The notes: generated by a model not told the origin, from the sequence alone. Counted from the first letter of the stretch, positions 1 through 6,781 are shown. The stretch is 10,518 bases of DNA from Candidatus Omnitrophota bacterium (GCA_015233705.1 JADFXE010000002.1:1-10518); one strand, 5' to 3'. A program made the numbers and translations.

Positions 1-1
1 C

Positions 2-1555
2 AAGGCCATGCAGACGATCATTAACCGCCATCTTCCTGTTACGCCGTCGACGTTGTCTAAGAGGGATGCGGTCGATCTGTGCCAAATGCAGGGCGCGATC
101 TACACGGTTGAGCCGATCGAAGGCATTCCGGAAGAGACCGTTTCCATTTTTACGACGGGCGAAGGCGAGTTCGTGGACCTGTGCAAGGGGCCGCATGTGA
201 ACTCGACCGGCGAGATCAAGGCCTTCAAGTTGTTGTCTGTCGCCGGAGCGTACTGGCGGGGCGATGAGAAGCGCGCCATGCTACAGCGCATTTACGGCAC
301 ATGTTTTGCGTCAAAAGAAGACATGGAGCAGCACGTCAAGGCTTTGGCGGAAGCGGACAAGCGGGATCATCGCAAGATCGGGGCCGAACTTGATCTGTTC
401 CATATTTATCATGAAGAGGCGGGAGCGGGTCTGGTGTTTTATCATCCCAAGGGCGCGCTCATGCGCAAGCTCCTGGAGGATTTCACCAAGGATCTGCACC
501 TCAAGCACGGTTAGGAGCTGGTGATGACGCCGAACTTCCTGCGCGATCAGCTGGGGGAGATTTCGGGCCACGCCGAGCATTATCGCGAGAACATGTACTA
601 TTTCAAGCTCGACGGCGAGGAATATGCGGTCAAGCCCATGAATTGCCCCGGGCACATGCTGATTTACCGCTCCAAGCTTCATTCTTATCGGGAGCTTCCG
701 ATCAAGTATTTTGAGCTGGGCACGGTCTACCGTTATGAAAAAGCCGGCGTTTTGCACGGCCTGCTGCGCGTGCGCGGCTTTACGCAGGACGATGCGCACA
801 TCTTTTGCCGCCGGGATCAGGTCCAGGGTGAGATCGAAAAGGTGCTGGATCTGGCTTTCGAGCTTTTGTCAGCGTTTGGTTTCAAGGATTACGAGATCGA
901 GCTCAGCACACAGCCCGCGAAATTCATCGGTAAGCAGGAAGACTGGGACCTGGCGACACAGGCGCTCAAGAACGCTTTGGAGAAAAAGAAGATCTCTTAT
1001 CAGGTTCATGAAGGCGACGGCGCTTTTTACGGACCCAAGATCGATATCAAGCTGAAAGATGCCCTGGGCCGCAAATGGCAGTGTTCGACGGTGCAGTGCG
1101 ACTTTGCGCTTCCCGAGAGGTTTGATCTTAATTTTATTAACGAGCAGGGCCAGCAGGAGCGGCCGATCATGCTGCACCGCGCGCTGTTCGGAAGTGTCGA
1201 GCGGTTCTTCGGTACGCTCATTGAGCATCATGCCGGGAATTTTCCGCTGTGGCTTTCGCCGGTGCAGGTGGTCGTGGTCCCGATCCAGCCGTTGCACGAT
1301 GCGTTTGCCGGTACGGTCGCGGACAAGCTTCGCGCAGAAGGCCTACGCATTGAGGTTGACAATCGCAACGAATCGCTGGGCAAGCGCATCCGCGAAGCCC
1401 GGCTAAAGCGCGTGCCGTATGTCCTGGTCATTGGGGATAAAGAGGTGGAGGCTGGCAAGGTTGCGGTCCGTAAGCGTCCTGAAACCGACATGGGACAGAT
1501 GGCGGTCGAGGACTTTGTGGCGCTGCTCAGGAAAGAGATAGTTGACAAAGTATAG
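2..1555 (+). CDS. thrS: Threonyl-tRNA synthetase, 5'-partial, interrupted by an in-frame TAG
   Basis: ThrRS charges tRNA-Thr with threonine in the cytoplasm. The frame is open from base 2, so the N-terminal TGS region lies outside the window. Visible in order are the end of the second additional domain (tRNA_SAD: FVDLCKGPH near 170-200, KAFKLLSVAGAYWRGDE near 220-270) and the catalytic core. The core has the zinc/threonine ligand Cys in MNCPGH, motif 2 (LRVRGFTQDDAHIFC, about 765-810) and motif 3 (HRALFGSVERF, about 1177-1210). The C-terminal anticodon-binding domain follows (NESLGKRIREARLKRVPYVLVIGDKEVEAGKVAVR). TAG at 512-514 replaces a residue that is usually Tyr in KHG-Y-ELV, inside motif 1. 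Both halves are in the same frame and fully conserved, so the gene looks otherwise intact. The true terminator codon at 1553-1555 is also TAG, which argues against general reassignment. The TAG could be a sequencing error, a fresh mutation or a suppressed amber. It heads the infC-rpmI-rplT cluster. Confidence 0.93.
512..514 (+). other. In-frame amber codon inside thrS motif 1
   Basis: The reading frame ...K-H-G-TAG-E-L-V-M-T-P... continues without any shift on both sides. ThrRS family members normally have Tyr (TAT/TAC) or a similar residue here, so a single third-base change explains it. The bases TAGGAG also create a Shine-Dalgarno-like AGGAG (513-517) six bases before ATG 524. Confidence 0.85.
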
Positions 1556-1569
1556 TTTTTTACGATAAT
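1542..1569 (+). promoter_or_regulatory. Putative sigma70 promoter for infC-rpmI-rplT inside the thrS 3' end
   Basis: A consensus -35 TTGACA (1542-1547) is separated by 16 bp from GATAAT (1564-1569), a 5/6 match to the -10. Predicted transcription starts near 1575, leaving a leader of about 95 nt before the infC start. The -35 lies within the last codons of thrS. An infC promoter within thrS is also known in E. coli. Inference from motif match only. Confidence 0.6.
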
Positions 1570-1582
1570 AGGGGCTCATTAC

Positions 1583-1617
1583 GCCTGTGAGAAGCAGGCT
1601 GTCCGGCATGGTGCCGG
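1583..1617 (+). promoter_or_regulatory. Two-hairpin leader upstream of infC
   Basis: The thrS-infC spacer holds two adjacent inverted repeats: GCCTG (1583-1587) with CAGGC (1595-1599) around a 7-nt loop, and CCGGCA (1603-1608) with TGCCGG (1612-1617) around TGG. Neither is followed by a T-run, so neither is an intrinsic terminator. They would lie in the 5' leader made from the 1542 promoter. IF3 operons are commonly controlled post-transcriptionally (IF3 start-codon discrimination, L20 binding), but no specific L20 site is demonstrated here. Confidence 0.4.
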
Positions 1618-1669
1618 CCGCTTGGCTCGGTTTGGCCTGGCGTTGGAACAATTAGTGCGGAGGTGGTTT

Positions 1670-2191
1670 ATTATTCAGAAGAGGATCAGAATCAACGAGC
1701 AGATCCGCGTGCTGGAAGTACGCTTGATCGGCCCTGAAGCAGAGCAGCTGGGTGTCATGACGATCGCCAAAGCCCAGGAACTTTCGGATCAGTACGGTTT
1801 GGACCTTGTTGAAGTCGCTCCGACGGCAAAACCGCCGGTTTGCCGCATCATGGATTTCAGCAAGTTCAAGTACGAGCAGGAGAAAAAAGAACGCCGCGCC
1901 AAGAAGAACGCGCATGTTGTCCACCTCAAGCAGATCCGCATCAAGCCGCATATTGAAGAGCATGATCTGGAGACCAAGCTGAATCAGGCCAAGGCGTTTT
2001 TGGAGAAGAAGGACAAGGTTCGCGTGAACCTGTTTTTCTCGGGCCGCGAGATGGCCTTTAGAGATAAAGCCAGAGGGCTTTTGGAAAAGTTTATTGTGGA
2101 GACAGCTGAGCTGGCACAGGTTGAGAAGGATATCATGATGGAGGGCCGGGTCATGTCGGTCCTGATATCACCGAAAGCGGATAAAGTTTAA
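1670..2191 (+). CDS. infC: Translation initiation factor IF-3, probable AUU start
   Basis: IF3 binds the 30S subunit, prevents premature 50S joining and checks the start codon and initiator tRNA. The product has the N-terminal domain opening (RINEQIRVLEVRLIG), the signature DLVEVAPTAKPPVCRIMDFSKFKYEQ, the basic linker EKKERRAKKN, and the C-terminal domain (LKQIRIKPHIEEHDLETKL...VNLFFSGREM...). No ATG, GTG or TTG sits at the expected start. A very strong SD (GGAGGTGG, 1659-1666) instead precedes ATT ATT at 1670 and 1673, 6 or 9 bases after GGAGG. This gives 172-173 residues, normal for IF3. The upstream in-frame TTG at 1622 has no SD and adds non-conserved sequence. An AUU start is known for E. 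coli infC and underlies its autorepression. Choice between 1670 and 1673 is open. Confidence 0.93.
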   Translation: MIQKRIRINEQIRVLEVRLIGPEAEQLGVMTIAKAQELSDQYGLDLVEVAPTAKPPVCRIMDFSKFKYEQEKKERRAKKNAHVVHLKQIRIKPHIEEHDLETKLNQAKAFLEKKDKVRVNLFFSGREMAFRDKARGLLEKFIVETAELAQVEKDIMMEGRVMSVLISPKADKV

Positions 2192-2264
2192 TGAGCGCAT
2201 CAATTACGGAGCGCAGTGAACGTAATTGAGCGTGCGAATTAACCCAGCTTCGAAAAGAAGCGGG
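2191..2264 (+). repeat. Two-hairpin dispersed repeat, copy 1
   Basis: Lies between infC and rpmI. It opens with ATGAGC (2191-2196), followed by hairpin 1: TCAATTACG (2200-2208) pairs with CGTAATTGA (2221-2229) around the 12-nt loop GAGCGCAGTGAA. The linker GCGAATTAA (2234-2242) leads to hairpin 2, CCC-A-GCTTC (2243-2251) with GAAGC-GGG (2257-2264). The same order occurs at 7064-7135 and on the - strand at 6870-6782, with loop and linker conserved and stems changed in a compensated way. It ends about 10 bases before the rpmI SD. Function unknown. Confidence 0.75.
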
Positions 2265-2284
2265 GCACACACAAAAGGAAAGTT

Positions 2285-2482
2285 ATGCCGAAACTAAAGA
2301 CAAAGAAAGGCGTTGCAAAACGCTTTAAGATCACAAAGTCCGGAAGGATCAAGAAGCGCAGCGCAAACCGCGGGCATCTTCTCTCGAAGAAGTCAACGAA
2401 GCGTAAGCGTAAACTTCGTAAGGGTGGTTATCTCACCTTGACAGAGGCGAGGAAGATCAGGAGGATGTTGCCGTATGGTTAA
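2285..2482 (+). CDS. rpmI: 50S ribosomal protein L35
   Basis: A 65-residue, very basic protein of the large ribosomal subunit. MPKLKTKKGVAKRFK at the start, HLLSKKSTKRKRKLRK in the middle and RRMLPYG at the end match the L35 family over its usual length. An AAGGA SD at 2275-2279 precedes ATG by five bases. The stop overlaps the rplT start by eight bases, so the two are probably translationally coupled, as in other infC-rpmI-rplT operons. Confidence 0.97.
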   Translation: MPKLKTKKGVAKRFKITKSGRIKKRSANRGHLLSKKSTKRKRKLRKGGYLTLTEARKIRRMLPYG

Positions 2483-2864
2483 AATCAAAGCATCGGTCGC
2501 GCGTAAGCTCGGCCGTAAACGTGTTTTCAAGCTGACCAAGGGGTTTTACGCCCAGAAGAAGAACCGCTACGGGCAGGCGGTCAGGGCGCTGAACAAGGCC
2601 AAGCGTTACGCCACCGCGCATCGTAAGGCGCGCACCGGCGATTTCCGCCGCCTGTGGATCGTCCGCATTAACGCAGCTTGCCAGGAGTGCGGTCTGGTTT
2701 ATAGTCGTTTGGTGAAGGGTCTCAAGGAAGCCAAGATCACGATCAATCGCAAGATGCTGGCAGAGCTTGCGGTGCATGACATGGCGGCTTTCAAGAAGAT
2801 CGCTGCCGCGGCTGAGAAGGCGCTTCCGGCCAATGTTACCCGTCGGAAAATAGTCAGGAAGTAA
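2475..2864 (+). CDS. rplT: 50S ribosomal protein L20
   Basis: L20 is an early-assembly 23S rRNA-binding protein and, in E. coli and Bacillus, the translational or transcriptional repressor of its own operon. The N-terminal half is the basic extension (KLGRKRVFKLTKGFYAQKKNRYG). The family core is clear: GDFRRLWIVRINAACQECGL, YSRLVKGLKEAKI.INRKMLAELAVHD. At 129 residues it is about ten longer than typical L20, the excess being a basic C-terminal tail. SD AGGAGG (2459-2464) lies inside rpmI ten bases before ATG. It is the last gene before the operon terminator. Confidence 0.97.
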   Translation: MVKIKASVARKLGRKRVFKLTKGFYAQKKNRYGQAVRALNKAKRYATAHRKARTGDFRRLWIVRINAACQECGLVYSRLVKGLKEAKITINRKMLAELAVHDMAAFKKIAAAAEKALPANVTRRKIVRK

Positions 2865-2887
2865 GAGGTTTTTATCGATCTTTCGAG

Positions 2888-2913
2888 GGCCCTTGGAAAC
2901 AAGGGCCTTTTTT
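2888..2913 (+). terminator. Intrinsic terminator of the infC-rpmI-rplT operon
   Basis: Perfect 8-bp stem GGCCCTTG (2888-2895) / CAAGGGCC (2900-2907) closed by a GAAA tetraloop and followed by six T residues. It lies 23 bases after the rplT stop. Confidence 0.92.
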
Positions 2914-2934
2914 ATTTGGGGTGAAAATTATTTC

Positions 2935-2963
2935 TGGACAAACAGTTGTCGCGGGCGTACTAT
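2935..2963 (+). promoter_or_regulatory. Putative promoter of a small RNA
   Basis: TGGACA (2935-2940, 5/6 of the -35 consensus) is 17 bp from TACTAT (2958-2963, 4/6 of the -10). It directly follows the operon terminator, so it would start a separate transcript near 2970. The motif match is moderate. The structured segment and terminator downstream give the main support. Confidence 0.45.
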
Positions 2964-2969
2964 AACAAT

Positions 2970-3054
2970 TGCTTGCGGCAGACAGGATCGTGCAATGCGA
3001 GTCATTGCGGCAAGCGTTCACGGGCGGCCAGAAACTCTGGCCGCCTTTCTTTTT
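2970..3054 (+). ncRNA. Candidate structured small RNA, unknown family
   Basis: A segment of about 85 nt lies between a possible promoter and a strong intrinsic terminator, with no credible coding frame. It contains an outer stem GCTTGC (2971-2976) / GCAAGC (3010-3015) enclosing an inner hairpin GCAATG (2992-2997) / CATTGC (3003-3008) with loop CGAGT, and then the terminator hairpin. I do not recognise it: it lacks the SRP GGAAGG apical motif and is too short for 6S or tmRNA. It could instead be an attenuated leader, but the next gene has its own strong promoter at 3117. Confidence 0.45.
3023..3054 (+). terminator. Intrinsic terminator of the candidate small RNA
   Basis: Perfect 9-bp GC-rich stem GGCGGCCAG (3023-3031) / CTGGCCGCC (3037-3045) with loop AAACT, followed by TTTCTTTTT. 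No gene ends just upstream (rplT already has its own terminator at 2888), so an additional transcript probably ends here. Confidence 0.88.
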
Positions 3055-3116
3055 GGTGACAGCATTTCGTCTTCACAGGCGGCGCTGTGCTGAAAATAAT
3101 CCTGACAAATCTCCTT

Positions 3117-3144
3117 TTTACATGACGGGCGGTTTGTGTATAAT
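3117..3144 (+). promoter_or_regulatory. Strong sigma70-like promoter for the membrane protein-pheS-pheT unit
   Basis: TTTACA (3117-3122, 5/6) is 16 bp from a perfect TATAAT (3139-3144). Predicted start is near 3151, about 48 bases before the preferred start codon of the next gene. It rules out GTG 3136 as the start, since that codon overlaps the -10. Confidence 0.65.
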
Positions 3145-3198
3145 ATCACGTCATTGAGGCGACAGGGGTCATTGGCCATCAGGAAGGCGTTGGATATT

Positions 3199-3714
3199 GT
3201 GGATACTCCCATAAAGATATTGCTCATAGCCTGTGGTGCGTTTGTGTTGTTTCTTGGGTTTGTTTTTATGTGTGCTAAATATACTTCGGAAGGACAGATC
3301 CTTTCAGTGGCCTCCATTGTGGCCGAGATGCCACCAGAGCTGAGTGCCGGGAAAAAAAATAATCCGGGTTTTGAGAAAGAATATGCCAGGAATGAACGTC
3401 TACTGGTGCAGCAGATCCGCAAGCTCAGAGCGATCGTGCGCAGGGACCCAAAAAGTCAGTGGGCGGATGACGCGCAGTTCTTGATTACTGTTTTTAATGT
3501 CGACAGCCCTGCGGGTGAGCGGATCAAGGATCTGGAGTTGTTGATCGAGAATTATCCGCACGCAACACTGGAGGCGTCGACCAAGAAGCATTTCGCGTCC
3601 TTCTTTTCCGAGCACAGGGCGGAGCATGTGGCGTCGGATGCCCGTGAAGATTTGTGTCAGTTGTATCGCGACACCAATGAGACCGTGAAATATCAGCATA
3701 CTTGTAAATACTGA
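3199..3714 (+). CDS. Small membrane-anchored protein of unknown function
   Basis: I do not recognise the family. Started at GTG 3199 the product has 171 residues: one hydrophobic segment at about residues 5-27 (ILLIACGAFVLFLGFVFM) and then a soluble, charged part. The hydrophobic run continues past Cys12, so LIAC there is more likely part of a membrane anchor than a lipobox. The stretch DPKSQWADDAQFLI...ERIKDLELLIENYPHATLEA resembles the TPR-like helical repeats of BamD/Tol-Pal-type periplasmic proteins (weak inference from pattern only). GTG 3199 is chosen for the AGGAAGG at 3181-3187, 11 bases upstream. TTG 3190 and TTG 3172 are alternatives. The gap to pheS is only 11 bases with no terminator, so the two are probably cotranscribed from the 3117 promoter. 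Confidence 0.75.
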   Translation: MDTPIKILLIACGAFVLFLGFVFMCAKYTSEGQILSVASIVAEMPPELSAGKKNNPGFEKEYARNERLLVQQIRKLRAIVRRDPKSQWADDAQFLITVFNVDSPAGERIKDLELLIENYPHATLEASTKKHFASFFSEHRAEHVASDAREDLCQLYRDTNETVKYQHTCKY

Positions 3715-3725
3715 TCGATGTGATT

Positions 3726-4739
3726 ATGGCCTGGGATTTAGAAAAATTAAAATTTGATCTTTCCGCGGACGTTCAGGCGACCGCAACCCTTGAAGCGCTC
3801 GAGACTGTCCGCTTGAAGTATCTTGGCAAGAAGGGCCTTGTGCAGGAGATGTACGCTGGTTTGGCCTCGGCGTCACCCGATGAGAAGAAGGCTTTGGGCA
3901 AGGGCGCCAATGAGCTTAAGGTTCTCGCTGAATCGTTGATCGAGGAGAGAAAGAAGGTCGTTGCAGTCCAGAAAAAACGCGGTGAGGCGCTGGACGTCAC
4001 TATTCCCGGCGTTGGCCGCGAGACCGGCACCAGGCATCTGATCAATCAGACGCTGGAGGAGATCTGCGACGTCTTTGAGCGCATGGGTTTTGTGATCCAG
4101 CGCGGCCCCGAGATCGAGACCGAGTTCAACAATTTTACGGCGCTCAACATTCCGCTCGACCATCCGTCCCGCGATTCGTTCGATACGTTCTATCTGGACC
4201 AGGAAGATCCGACGGCCAAGGGCCGCTATCTTTTGTTGCGCAGCCACACCTCACCGGGCCAGATGCGCGTGATGCAAAAGCACAAGCCGCCGCTGGCGGT
4301 CATTATTCCGGGCAAGGTTTACCGTCCGGATGCGGTTGATGCCAGCCATTCCTTTATGTTCCACCAGATCGAGGGTCTTTTGGTTGACAAGCACGTGACG
4401 TTTGCCGATCTGAAGGGTCTGCTCACGGCTTTCTGCAAGAAATTTTTCGGGGAAGACGTGAAGATGCGTTTTCGTCCGCACTATTTTCCGTTCACTGAGC
4501 CGTCGGCCGAGGTGGATATTCAGTCGAATATCTTCAAGGGGCGCGCCGGCAAGTGGCTGGAGATCCTGGGTTGCGGCATGGTGCATCCCAAGGTGTTTGA
4601 ACATGCCGGTTATCCGCCGGGAGAGTATACCGGCCTGGCGTTTGGCCTCGGCGTTGAGCGCATTGCCATGCTCAAGCACGGCATTGGTGACATCCGCACG
4701 TTCGCGGAGAATGACCTAAGGTTCCTAAAACAATTCTAA
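3726..4739 (+). CDS. pheS: Phenylalanyl-tRNA synthetase alpha subunit
   Basis: Catalytic subunit of the cytoplasmic (alpha-beta)2 PheRS, which forms Phe-AMP and charges tRNA-Phe. The N-terminal ~95 residues form the helical arm (RLKYLGKKGLVQEMY...SLIEERKKVV). The class II core starts near residue 100 (GTRHLINQTLEEI). Also visible are FNNFTALNIPLDHPSRDSFDTFYL, motif 2 region SHTSPGQMR (173-181), YRPDAVDASHSFMFHQIEGL and motif 3 GLAFGLGVERIAML (303-316). The pocket alanine of the AFG triplet (Ala305) is the wild-type state. It ends NDLRFLKQF. Length (337) is normal. ATG 3726 is preferred over GTG 3720; neither has a clear SD, so coupling to the upstream gene is likely. pheT begins one base after the stop. 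Confidence 0.97.
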   Translation: MAWDLEKLKFDLSADVQATATLEALETVRLKYLGKKGLVQEMYAGLASASPDEKKALGKGANELKVLAESLIEERKKVVAVQKKRGEALDVTIPGVGRETGTRHLINQTLEEICDVFERMGFVIQRGPEIETEFNNFTALNIPLDHPSRDSFDTFYLDQEDPTAKGRYLLLRSHTSPGQMRVMQKHKPPLAVIIPGKVYRPDAVDASHSFMFHQIEGLLVDKHVTFADLKGLLTAFCKKFFGEDVKMRFRPHYFPFTEPSAEVDIQSNIFKGRAGKWLEILGCGMVHPKVFEHAGYPPGEYTGLAFGLGVERIAMLKHGIGDIRTFAENDLRFLKQF

Positions 4740-4740
4740 T

Positions 4741-6765
4741 ATGAAATTAAGTTTAAACTGGCTCAACAATTATATTGATCACGGCCTGTCGGCGGAAGAC
4801 CTGGCTTTTCGGATGACCATGGCCGGGCTTGAGGTCGAGCACATTGACAAGGTCGGCGATGACACGGTCTTTGAGATCGAGATCACGCCTAATCGTCCCG
4901 ACGGGCTGAACAGCCTGGGGCTGGCGCGCGAGATCGCGGCGATCGTTGACCGGGACATGACGCTGCCTGAGGTCAAGGATCACGAGGATAGTGGAAACGT
5001 GGACCTTGCGATTGAAGACCCGGCTGGCTGCGGCCGCTACATCGGCACGGTCATCGAGGGCGTTCAGGTCAAGGCGTTCCCGTCGGACAAAGCCAGGCTG
5101 CTTCAGGCCATCGGCGCCAAGCCGATCAGCAATATCGTTGATATTACCAATTTTACCCTTTTTGAGTACGGCCAGCCCCTGCACGCCTTTGATCTGGACA
5201 AGCTGGAAGGCGGCAGGATCATTGTCCGTCGCGCCAGGAAGGGCGAGAAGATCGTCACTCTGGATGAGGTCGAGCGCACGCTGGATGAAAGTATTCTGGT
5301 CATTGCGGATGCGAAGAAGCCCGTGGCCATTGCCGGCATCATGGGCGGGCTGCATACCGGTGTCACCGTATCGACTAGGCGCATTCTTTTGGAAGCCGCG
5401 TATTTTGACCTGGGCGTGATCCGCCGGGGTTGCCGGAAGCTCGGCATGAGCAGCGATGCGGCGTATCGTTTTGAACGCGGTGTGGCCTGGAAGACGGTGG
5501 AGACTGGATCGAACCGTGCGACGGATCTGATCTTGGAACTGGCTGGTGGAAAAGTGACCGCCCGCCGGGACCTGATCGTCAGGGAGCCGGACCAGTCGCG
5601 TTACGAGGTCAAGGTTTCGGTTGAGGATATCCAGAAATTGTTAGGCGCTCCGCTGGATCTGGCCCGTTGCGAAAAGATCCTCAAGCGCCTGGGTTGCATT
5701 GTGGTGGTCAGCCAGAATACGCTGACCGTCATTCCGCCGCACAACCGGCATGACCTGAAGATCAAGGAGGACGTGATCGAGGAGGTCGCGCGGATCATCG
5801 GCTATGACAATCTGCCGATGTCGCTGCCGAACGTCAAGGCGATTAACATTTCGGTCGACCTGGAGCGCGAACGTTTCCTCGGCCGCGTGGAGGATCTTCT
5901 GGTCGGCCAGGGCTTAAACCAGATCATGACCTATGCGCTGGTGGGACGTCCGGCGCTGGAGAAATCGAAATATGAAGGTGTGAAACCGATCGCGCTGCAG
6001 AACTCGATGTCTGCCGAGCAGGAGCTGATGCGTCCGACCATGCTGCCGGGATTCATGACGGTTGCGGCAGATAATATCCATCGCGGGCAGAAAGATTTGA
6101 AACTGTTCGAGGTGGCCAAGCGTTATCTTCCCGGCGGCGAACGCTGGACCCTGGGCCTGTTGATGACCGGCCGGCGTGATAATGACTGGCGTCGTGGTAA
6201 AAAAGAAGCGCTGGATCTTTATGACCTGAAAGGCGCGCTGGAATCTTTGTGTGCAGCGCTGCGGATAAAAGAGATCATGTTTGTTCCGGTAGAGGATGTC
6301 CGCTTTGAGCTGGGCCAGGCCGCGGAAGTGCGGCTCAAGGGGCAGGTAATCGGTCGCCTGGGTAAGGTGTCCTCTGAGGTAGTGGTTGGCTGGGATGTGA
6401 AAAAAGGCGTGGTCTATTTTGCTGAGATCGACCTGGAAGAAATGCGGGAAGCCCTCACGCCGACGGGAAAATTCGAAGCGCCGGATGAGTTTCCGGCCAT
6501 GGTGCGCGACATCAGTCTGGCGGTCAATGACACGCCCTTCGAGGCGATCCGGGAACTGTGCGCGGCTAACGGCCAGGGGTTGCTCCGCAAGATCGATTTT
6601 ATCGAGCTGTACAGCGGAGACAAGCTGGAGGCCGGATACAAGGGCTACGTTGTCTCGCTCACTTACCAGTCGAGGGAGAAGACGCTGACCGACGCCGAGG
6701 TCAACGGGCTGCACGAAGGCATCACGGCCAAGCTGATCGAGAAGTTCGGCGTGAAGCGGAGATAG
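4741..6765 (+). CDS. pheT: Phenylalanyl-tRNA synthetase beta subunit, short form without the OB insertion
   Basis: Beta subunit of PheRS, giving tRNA-Phe binding and editing of Tyr-tRNA-Phe. It has 674 residues against about 790-800 in E. coli. The N-terminal MAGLEVEHIDKVGDDTVF runs straight into EIEITPNRPDGLN (about residue 48), where E. coli carries about 110 residues of OB-fold (EMAP-II-like tRNA_bind) domain. The rest is present. The B3/B4 editing region spans about 80-280 (QPLHAFD with His148; VAIAGIMGG; LEAAYFDLGVIRR; SSDAAYRFERGV). B5 spans about 287-360 (PPHNRHDLKIKEDVIEEVARIIGYDNLP). A catalytic-like B6/B7 region follows, and the C-terminal ferredoxin-like anticodon-binding domain covers about 582-674. 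No strong SD is visible; translation is probably coupled to pheS. Short PheT forms exist in other bacteria, so this is likely functional. Confidence 0.96.
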   Translation: MKLSLNWLNNYIDHGLSAEDLAFRMTMAGLEVEHIDKVGDDTVFEIEITPNRPDGLNSLGLAREIAAIVDRDMTLPEVKDHEDSGNVDLAIEDPAGCGRYIGTVIEGVQVKAFPSDKARLLQAIGAKPISNIVDITNFTLFEYGQPLHAFDLDKLEGGRIIVRRARKGEKIVTLDEVERTLDESILVIADAKKPVAIAGIMGGLHTGVTVSTRRILLEAAYFDLGVIRRGCRKLGMSSDAAYRFERGVAWKTVETGSNRATDLILELAGGKVTARRDLIVREPDQSRYEVKVSVEDIQKLLGAPLDLARCEKILKRLGCIVVVSQNTLTVIPPHNRHDLKIKEDVIEEVARIIGYDNLPMSLPNVKAINISVDLERERFLGRVEDLLVGQGLNQIMTYALVGRPALEKSKYEGVKPIALQNSMSAEQELMRPTMLPGFMTVAADNIHRGQKDLKLFEVAKRYLPGGERWTLGLLMTGRRDNDWRRGKKEALDLYDLKGALESLCAALRIKEIMFVPVEDVRFELGQAAEVRLKGQVIGRLGKVSSEVVVGWDVKKGVVYFAEIDLEEMREALTPTGKFEAPDEFPAMVRDISLAVNDTPFEAIRELCAANGQGLLRKIDFIELYSGDKLEAGYKGYVVSLTYQSREKTLTDAEVNGLHEGITAKLIEKFGVKRR

Positions 6766-6781
6766 TTCTTTTGAGATAAAG

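Noticed and set aside
512..514. Genome-wide amber reassignment
   Set aside because: TAG is the natural final stop of both thrS (1553-1555) and pheT (6763-6765), at the expected protein ends.
1622..1669. Upstream TTG start for infC
   Set aside because: No SD precedes it, the added residues are not IF3-like, and the strong GGAGGTGG lies inside this stretch pointing to ATT 1670/1673.
2941..3054. SRP (4.5S) RNA or tRNA in the rplT-pheS spacer
   Set aside because: No GGAAGG/AGCA apical SRP motif and no tRNA T-loop (GTTCGAATC-like) or acceptor pairing with CCA are present.
2893..3093. 66-codon frame on the + strand
   Set aside because: It starts in the rplT operon terminator and runs through the second terminator hairpin; the region looks like RNA and promoter, not protein.
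3136..3138. GTG start for the small membrane protein
   Set aside because: It overlaps the perfect TATAAT box at 3139-3144 and so lies upstream of the predicted transcription start.
5914..6714. 266-codon open frame on the - strand
   Set aside because: It lies wholly opposite pheT, which has full domain conservation. Its composition is that of a shadow frame and it has no recognisable motif.
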